Assembly: GCA_022410635.1 (NCBI GenBank)
Contig: JAJVDF010000002.1
Span: 551,176-615,175, forward strand
Direction of reading: 5' to 3'
Origin: Tretioscincus oriximinensis
Lineage: Eukaryota; Chordata; Lepidosauria; Squamata; Gymnophthalmidae
DNA: 64,000 nt
Shown here: positions 12,201-21,200 of the stretch, piece by piece
How the letters are laid out: every line of letters starts with the position of its first letter
Position numbering within the stretch: the first letter of the stretch is position 1
Made by a program: the position numbers and the translations under genes
Notes under the pieces: generated by a model
Told to the model about the DNA's origin: nothing
What the model saw: the letters and a program-made list of their open reading frames with translations, nothing else
Database searches by the model: none

Positions 12201-15200
12201 GGTTAATATCTCGTATTGGTCTTCGTAGCAAATTGGCAGCCAGTTCAGCTCTTTCAAAACCAGTGTGATGTGCTGTGGNCTATGGTGTCATGAGGAATTG
12301 AAAATATAAATCATCAGTTCTACATGGGTTTTGACCAGTGGTTGAAACATACCTGCTCATGCANGCCTTTGACCTCTGGGTCTGACTGAATGTTGCCTTG
12401 TCAGGATCAGTAGGTTTAATGTGATCCCTTTTTATTATTATTTTTAAAGAAATAAGCCACTTTGGAGTAACGGTTAGACTGCTGAGCTCTTATCTGAGAG
12501 TCTCCTGGTTCGATTCCACACTCCTCCATGGAGCCAGCTGGGTGACCCTGGGCCAGGTGCACTTTAGAACTCTTTCAGCCTGCCCTATTTCTCAGGGTGT
12601 TTGTTGTGGGGAAAGCAACAAAAGTTATGTGTGCTGCCCTTTGGTGAAAGGGGCGTTAGATTGAAGGTCAGGATACAGATGTATAAAACAAATACAAAGG
12701 AAGGTTTAAACAATGTCTGTACTAGGAGCAACCCCAGATTAGGAGATGCTGCCTTTAACTTTGCTACAGATTTTCTCATCTGTCCCACTCGTCTGGCATT
12801 CTGAGAGAGTTTCAGAGAAATAGCCGTGTTAGTCTAGCAGAAAGTCCAGCAAAGGAGCGAGCAGCACTTTGAGACTAACTAGAGAAAAGTGGTTGGCATA
12901 AGCTTTCGTAGACAGGTTTACTTCTTCAGATGCTGAGGGACTAATGTCAGGGTCAGGTATTTATAGGAAAATGTGTATGGGAGAAGACAAAGCATATGCA
13001 ACTGTAGGGAGGTGTTGAATTGCAGGTAAATAGCAGGAACTAATCCTCTTATGTGAAAAAGTGCCTGGGGCAACAAGGGGCAATGTCTGGTAGAGAATCA
13101 ATCAAATACTTAACAGGTGTCATAAAAATGTATAGTTGGCCAGGAAACCATTGTCTCTGTTAAGTCCTTTGCTGATGGCCTGGAACTTGTGAATGTATTC
13201 AAGTTCTGCTGCTTCTCTTTCAAATCTTCCTTTGTAGTTTCTTTGTTCAAGAACTGCAGTCCTGAGGTCTGAGAGAGAATGTCCTGGAAGGTTAAAANGT
13301 TCTTAGAGAGGTTATTGCTCAAAAGGTGTGAATCACCCTTCCATATTGTGCATCCAGCAAGATGAAATCCCACGCAAATTTTCTGAACTATCCCAGCTCT
13401 TATTTTAACGTTGGGGTGTTGCACATCATTTGCAGGAACGTTGTGCAACCTGTTCCCTGACAAATGTGAATTCAAGCAGCCAATGCCCTTTGCCATTATT
13501 GCCTGTCCGAGAGTCTGTCATCTAAGAAACGTATGTACTAGTCAGTCCTGGAGAAGATGTTTGGCAAATGGCAACAGATGCTTGAGGTGCTCTTTATGGT
13601 GCGGACAAAGATGTACTTGCAGGATCTTGAATAAATCTGTACTTGGGTAAAGGGTGAGAGATTTACGAAAGCTTCTCTATCTTGCATCTTCAGGCATAAT
13701 GATAACAAGACCTTCCTTGTTTGGATCAATGAAGAAGATCACCTTAGAGTTATTTCCATGCAGAAAGGCGGAAACATGAAGGAAGTTTTCACTCGCTTCT
13801 GTAGTGGACTAACNCAGGTAAAAAGGAGTGGTGAGACGCAAGCAGAAGCTTCTCGAAGAATGAATGGGCAAAGTGGTGCAATGCTGTCTGCAGTGCTCAC
13901 TCCAGACTGCTGACCTAAGCATCAGCTCTGCAATAAATGCAACCACATGGGTTGGCGAAAGAGCTCCGAATTTTCCCTTTAGCCAGAGGTTGTGATGTAC
14001 GGCACTTGGAGGAATGAAGACAGAAGGGGGAAATTTCAAGAACATCAACAGGCTGCTCTTCATATTCTCAGTCCTTGGGTCTCATTGAACTTAACCTTCC
14101 TTTACCCAGTTTTAGTGTCAACAGAGGAAAAAATGTCAGTGCAATGCTGTTCTTTTATTCAATATACCCTGGATAATCTCTCCAAAGGGCTCAAACATAG
14201 AAAACTATCAAATTAAACACTAGAATAGAAAAAATATCTATAAATTTGCAAAATGTTTAATAGCANAACAGTCAATGGTTCAAAAGAATAAAGGACTTAT
14301 CTTACAGACCTGTTTCTTCTTCGTTTGGCTCTCCATCCTCTCGATTTTACAATTTGATCTATACCATTTTGGACTCTACTTTTATGAACTTTTATTGGAC
14401 TATTTTATAGTTTTGTTGAGCTCCTTTATTCTTTTTAACCATTTTAAACATTTTGCACATTTATATATATTGCTCAAAACAATTAAGGGAACACGTTAAC
14501 ATAGCAGTGCAACACTAAGTGTTCCCTTCATTGTTTTGAGCAGTATATATATTTTTTATTCTAGTGTTTCATTGGATAGTTTTCTATGCTTAAGCCCTTT
14601 GGAGAGACTATCCAGAGTATTTTGCTTGTGTTATATTTTCTCCCTGGTGTTTTTGGGATTGTTTGGTTTGTCTTTTATTCANTGCAAACATGTGTTAACA
14701 AGATGGAGACTTTGTTCCTACTCCATTAACGTAAGCCCTTTACAAGGGAAATGGAACAGATTCCTCTCATGCTTCCACACGCTGCACGGATTACACAGCT
14801 GTTTAACTACGGTGTAATATTTTATAGCCTGGGAACCGGGATCTGGAGGAAGAAGAATTTCTCTACTTAATTCCTTTAATGACTTGGTTGTTGGTTTTGG
14901 CTTCACCTATCTAATTGTATAAGAACAATAGGAGTGTCATGTATGTTCCTATCAGTTCTTATTTCCTCCACCAACCTCTTTTCATTCAGGTCAACCAACT
15001 GTATATGGAGGCACACCAACGCATAGCTTGCCCTATTCTGTGTCCAAATAGCTGACCTTTTGAATGATACAGTTTCCTAATGCAGTTTCTATATAGGGCT
15101 TTCCTGTAATTGCTTGCAATTTTCTGGGGCAGGTTGGGCAGCTCCATTCTGGAGCAAGCAGCCAGTCCCGTTGTCACTGGGATAGAACGGCGCTGGTCTN

Positions 15201-18200
15201 GTTTGGATAACCTGTTCCAGTTCAGCCTTATTGGAGCCGTATACAGAGAGCTCTTGTAAGCGGTGCCAACATTCCAGTTGGCAATCGAAGTTTCTGGCCT
15301 TTGCGGTTTCTGGTCCAACTGTTTCCAGCCAAACCCACTTCTAGTGATGGCTCCTGGAGTACTGCTGAAGTGATTTCCCCATAAGAACATAGGAAGGACC
15401 CTGCTGAATGGGGCCACAGCCCATCTGCGTCAGCATTCTATCTCTCACATCAATTGTACCTGGGCACTCTCAAGTGAAAGAAGGCAAACTGAAAAAGCAT
15501 TTACTCATCCTGATATTTACTATCTGAATATTTCCAAAAACTGTACATAAGTTACCTCATAATTATGAGGTACATAGGTTACCTCATATTTTTTCTGTCA
15601 CTCTCACCTCAACTCAGTTACCTTGAGTCAAACTTTATCATGTTTCCTCATCCTTTGAAGAAAATGTTGGCCTCTTGCCATGTGAATAGAAATGGAGTCA
15701 AGTGGCATTTGTTCTATTAAAAAATAACAATGAAGAGGTCCTTCATGACTTATTTTCTCTTCCTAACCTAGATTGAAACTCTCTTCAAATCTAAGAACTA
15801 TGAATTTATGTGGAACCCCCACCTTGGCTACATCTTGACCTGCCCATCTAACCTTGGCACGGGCCTGCGTGCGGGCGTCCATATTAAACTACCTAACCTG
15901 GGCAAGCATGAGAAATTTGGTGAAGTGCTGAAGAGGCTGAGGCTGCAGAAACGTGGCACAGGTAAGCAGCCGAAAAATATTCTTTTCTTTGAAACTCTTC
16001 AGCCTGGTAATTTAGCCTGGCTTTTCAGATGACCCTATTTTTAAAAAAATAAATAAATCTAATTTTAAGACTTTCAAAAAGAACAAACTACAAGGGATTC
16101 CTTTGCTGCAAGCTGTAAGATCTAGACAATATTTATAAGCCTTTTCTTTGAGTCAGTTTTATAGAAGTTATTTCTAAGACACTAATATTGCATGATTGCA
16201 TACATGCAGCATGAGCATGTACTTCAGTTTTGGCTGTGGAGAAGGGGGAGCGCCCTTTACTGGCCTCAGCTCTAACCATTCCAGCTATTTGAAAGCAAGA
16301 AAATGTGATTAGATAAATGTGGACCATCACAGCTTGGTGGGAAAGATAGAATGTAAGCTTTCAGGCAAAAAATAAGCTTTTAAGCCACTTTGAGAAAAGC
16401 AAGGTTTAAAAACCCAGTTCTCCTCTTTCTCCTCCTCTTCTCTTTCTACTTTTTCTTTTTTTTTCTTTTGTTCTCCTTTGATCTGTATGGCTTGTATACT
16501 GGTAGAACCCTGTGAAAGAGCGGAAAATGCATAGAAAAGCTTCAATTTAAGGTGGCGTTTAACTTTCCAAAATAGGTCTTTAGATAATTTTCATAAGAAG
16601 CTATACCTGGAAGGCATCTAAAGTCACAATTGGAAAGTTAAACTCCATCTTAAATCAAGTCCTTTCTGTGCATTTCCCCCTCTTTCACAGGGTTCCACCA
16701 GTATCTTCCTAATAAATATTAATATACTTTGCTTCCATGAATTTGTCTAATCCTATCTTAAAGCTATCTAGTCTGCTAACTACCTTACCCACCCATAGAC
16801 CACTGACTTTCTGGGTGAAAAAATGCTTTTACTTTTCTGTCCTATCTCTTCTGCCTGTCATCTTCAAGGAAAGGGCCCCTCTGGTCCTTCTGTTGTCTGA
16901 TAGAGAAAATATCTATCACACCGAGCCTGTTCCTTTCACTGCTCTTCTTTATATTCATTCAAACCCCAGACAAAATCAGCTTATCAGATCCAACCAATGC
17001 CAGAGACTTCCTATTGTTAAAATTCTAGGAGGAAATGAGATGCAGTTTTATGCACAAAGTAATCAAGAGCAGAAGTTGTGCCTAGAGCCAAATGCACAAG
17101 CACACGATTTCCATACAAGCAGGTCCTTTCCAGGTCATATTCTGGATCATATCCTGGAAGATGGATTTGCCATCTGCATGTTAGTTTAGACTGTAGCAGG
17201 CTTTGCTCAGAACATTCATAATCCATATTACCATGCAGTCGTTCAGGTTCTGCAAACTGTGTGTGTGTATGCGTGTGTGTGTGGCACATGCTATTTGATG
17301 ATGTCAATGCAGTTTTATGCCCTGTTTAACTAAATGTACCCAAGACCTTAATTTAGGAGTTGTCAAAACCTGTAATTATAACAGAATAAACTGGCCAGAT
17401 GACTTTTATTACTGGCTAAACCTGTGATTTATTTTAATATTTGTTTTCTGTAATGTGCATTGATGTTAGTTTTGCTCTGTGAGTTTTTTTGAGCTGGTTT
17501 TAAAAGAACATGAGATACATAAACCTGGAACAGCCAAACCAGCTTTTTGTTTCCAGACACCTTTAAGCATTACCAAATGAGTCAGCCCTTGCCTTCAATG
17601 ACTCTTGCCCAAAACAAAACCTAAAAATGTATTCACCAAAGCATCTTATTGAATTAATTTTGTGAATATTTACTTATTATTTATTTTTACTTATACCCCG
17701 CCCTATACCCGAAGGTCTCAGGGCGGCCAAAACAGTAAAACATCACTACAAAATTAAAACAGTATAAACAATATTTAAAAGTAGGGATAGAGATGACATT
17801 TCTTCAGCCAAAGGCCAGGTGAAAGAGGTGCGTCTTCAAGGACCTTCTAAAAGAATACAGTGATGATGACAGACGCACCTCGAGGGGGAGACTATTCCAA
17901 AGACGAGAGGCAACCACTGAGAAGGCCCTACCCTGGGTTCCCACTCCACTGGCTGTTGAAAGGGGTGGTATGACCAGGAGGGCCTCTCCTGCAGATCTTA
18001 AAGGATGGGCAGGTTGGTATGGGAGAAGGCGTTCCTTTAGATATTTGGGGCCCAAGTTATTTAGGGTCTTGTAAGTTAAAGTCAAAACCTTGAATTGGGA
18101 TCGATAGCGGATGGGCAGCAAATATACTATAATATCTCATGCATTTACAGAATATTTTCTCATGAATTTGAATTTCTAGCACTCTACTCCCTCTTGAGGA

Positions 18201-21200
18201 TTTAACAGCTTTGCAGACCCATGCAAACTACAGTGGTACCTCAGTTCTCGAACGCCTTGAATGTCGACCAAATCGGTGTTCGACCAGGCGATTCCAGAAA
18301 CTTTTGTCCTGGAATCCGAACACCTATTTGGAACTTGAACTTCCTTCGGCGTTCTTTCGGCCCAGCGCGCCTTGCTTGCGTCATAAGTGTGCGTTTTTTC
18401 GGCCCGGCGCGCCTTGCTTGCATCATCAGTGTGCGTTTTTTCGGCCCGGCGCGCCTTGCTTCGGTTCTCGAACAATTTGGTTCTCGACCGTCCTCCCGGA
18501 ACGAATTCTGTTCAAGAACCGAGGTACCACTGTACTTACAAACCAGAATTTTCAGCGATGGGTTTTTAAAAAAATTGGTAGCATGTGATTTCATGGGCTT
18601 AAGACTTGTTTCTTCAGGTATAAGAAGCTTCAGATGTAGTCTGCGAAAGCTCATGCTACCAACCTTGTTTCTTCTAATAGACTCCCTGAATTCTTATTCA
18701 GACAAACATGGCTGCTTCTATGAACACTTACAAATTAACGGATCTTTTTAGAAGCAGCTGCAAGCATCAGCATATGGCCACATTTCCACTTGCCATAGAA
18801 GGCATCCTCCACAAAGTGTTTGCTGCCACTGTTTGTATTTATAAAGTAAGCGGATGCCTTATAGGAAACATCTCACCCTATTTCCCAGATACAATTTCTG
18901 TTGGAAGTGGTATTTTGTATACACTTCATAGTTCCACCCATAAAGTGACAGTGTAATAAATCCCTGAAGTGATCCTCTGTGCTCTAAAATGAAGATGTGG
19001 AGGCATCTTTCCCAGCAATTTTCACAGTGCTTCCCCATCTAACTACAATGCCCGAAGGAGCAAGGAGGCAAAGGAACTTTATTCTGAGTGGAATGTTGGA
19101 CTAGATGAGTTCTGGTTTGATTCATAGGCCTCCTTTTACGTTCTTAAATTCTAATGCATTTTTGGCTCCTGATGTCATGAGTCTACTTCTTCAGATGCTA
19201 CAGATCCTCCTCAGACACATCTGAAGAAGTAAACTTGTCTACAAAAACTCATGTTCCTTACCTTTTTCTTGTTGATCTACAAGATTCATTCCCCTGATAA
19301 TCCTATGAGCTGAATTGAGATGGTCCTTTCCTCATCATTTGTATATCTGAATTGGAATTAGTGTTTGGACTTCCTAGAACAAGAGCAATTTGATCTCTGT
19401 TACCAGTATTCCCACATCCTCCAACATTTGAAGTTCAAAATTGGGGGAAAGGGGAGTAATAAAATATGAAGAGGAAGTTTGAGAACAGTCTTTGAACACC
19501 TAAATAATTATTTGAATTTTAAAGTTGTGATTAGGGGCATCTGTATAAATAAGAAGCTATACGAAGAGAAAAAAGACAAGAGAAAATAAAAATACAAAAT
19601 GAAATAAAAATACTTGAAAATCAACACAAAATCAGCAACGATCCTAGAATCTTAAATCAACTTAAGGGAAAGAAAGAGGTGCTGGATTTAATAGATCATT
19701 TATATTAGTGACGCAGAAGATTTTTTAAAAAATTATAATTGACACTTGGGATATGAAATTGGCAAAGAGGACGGTGAGCTATTTAATTAAAAGAAAGAAA
19801 GACCATTGATAACCTAAATAAAAAGATGGAAGCTTAAGATCTAGTAGTGAAATTCGCAAGATATTCGCAGAATTGTATGAAAACATTTACCTAGGGGAAC
19901 AATTAAACCCAATCAAAAATGATACTAATATTCAAAAAATATTAAATGAAAATTTAAGTTATTGATTGATTTAATAACGTCAGAAGAAATTTTAGAAACA
20001 ATAAATTCTATGAAGCCAGACTCAGCTCCAGGTCCTGATGGAGCAACCATAAGCTTTTATAAGACTTTTGTACCAGATCTTATCTCTGTAATGGCTACCC
20101 TATTCAACCAAATAATATCTGTCTATAATATTCCTCCAATTTGGAAAGAAACTAAAATATTCATATTCTTAAAACCTAACAAGCCCACAATGATCCAGGA
20201 TCATATCGCCCTATTTAATAAACTTAGATTATAGGTTTTTCACTAAGACTATGCCAAATCGATTAAATAAAATAAATCAAAAGCTGATTGAAACAGATCA
20301 ATATGCCTTCATCCCTGGACATCAGATTTTTGAACTGGTGTGATCATATTGAATGCCCAATATCAAAGCAATTTTTTAAAAAAAATCTATTATATTCAGC
20401 AAATGATACAGGAGCTTGGGGAATGCCCTAAACTTCAAATATATCATGAAGGCGGTGGCTATCACAGGATTATTAGAATTAGAATATTATAAAAATTCAA
20501 AATGGATAAAAATAGAAAGGGAGCTTAATCAGGTAAGAGAAATTTCATTACTTTATGTGAAAGACTACAAAGAAAATTAAAAACTTAAATGGACCATTTA
20601 AAGCATCAATAGTTATTTTTAGTAAATGGCAAACAAAATTATTAACGCTTTGATATGATCTCCAATATAAACAATGATGCAGTTATAATTCTATTAAAGG
20701 AATTAGAAAGGTTGAGAGAAAATAACATTTTTTTCTTCAAGAATTCTACAATCAAAATTTAATAACTATTTCGTTACCTGAATTTATCAATGTATTAGGA
20801 ATCAACAACAGGTTAATAACCTGGGCAATAGCTGATTATGTAAGTGCACCTCAAAAGAAGATATTATTAGGAACAGAACTGAACAAATGAGAAAAAGTAC
20901 TATATATCAATTGTTGATTCAAAAGAAATTCTTACGTCAGTATTTTATATTATAGATGGGAGATGAAAATGAATATTCAAAATTCAAAAGTTGATAACTA
21001 TATAAACACAATGAAAATGGTAAAATACAATAAATTGCTATGGTATAAGACACTAGTTCAAATAACTCATTTTAATAACAGCATTCACCCTACCTGTGAC
21101 CATTGCAACTTGGTTTGCGGAGATTTTCTGCATTTGTGGCGGACCAGTTCAGATGTTAGACAATTTTGGACTGTAATTCAAGCAATAATTGATGTAATAA

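Noticed and set aside
18211..18751. Overlapping frames of 99-176 codons on both strands
   Set aside because: They all coincide with the TA-flanked MITE and its internal tandem units.
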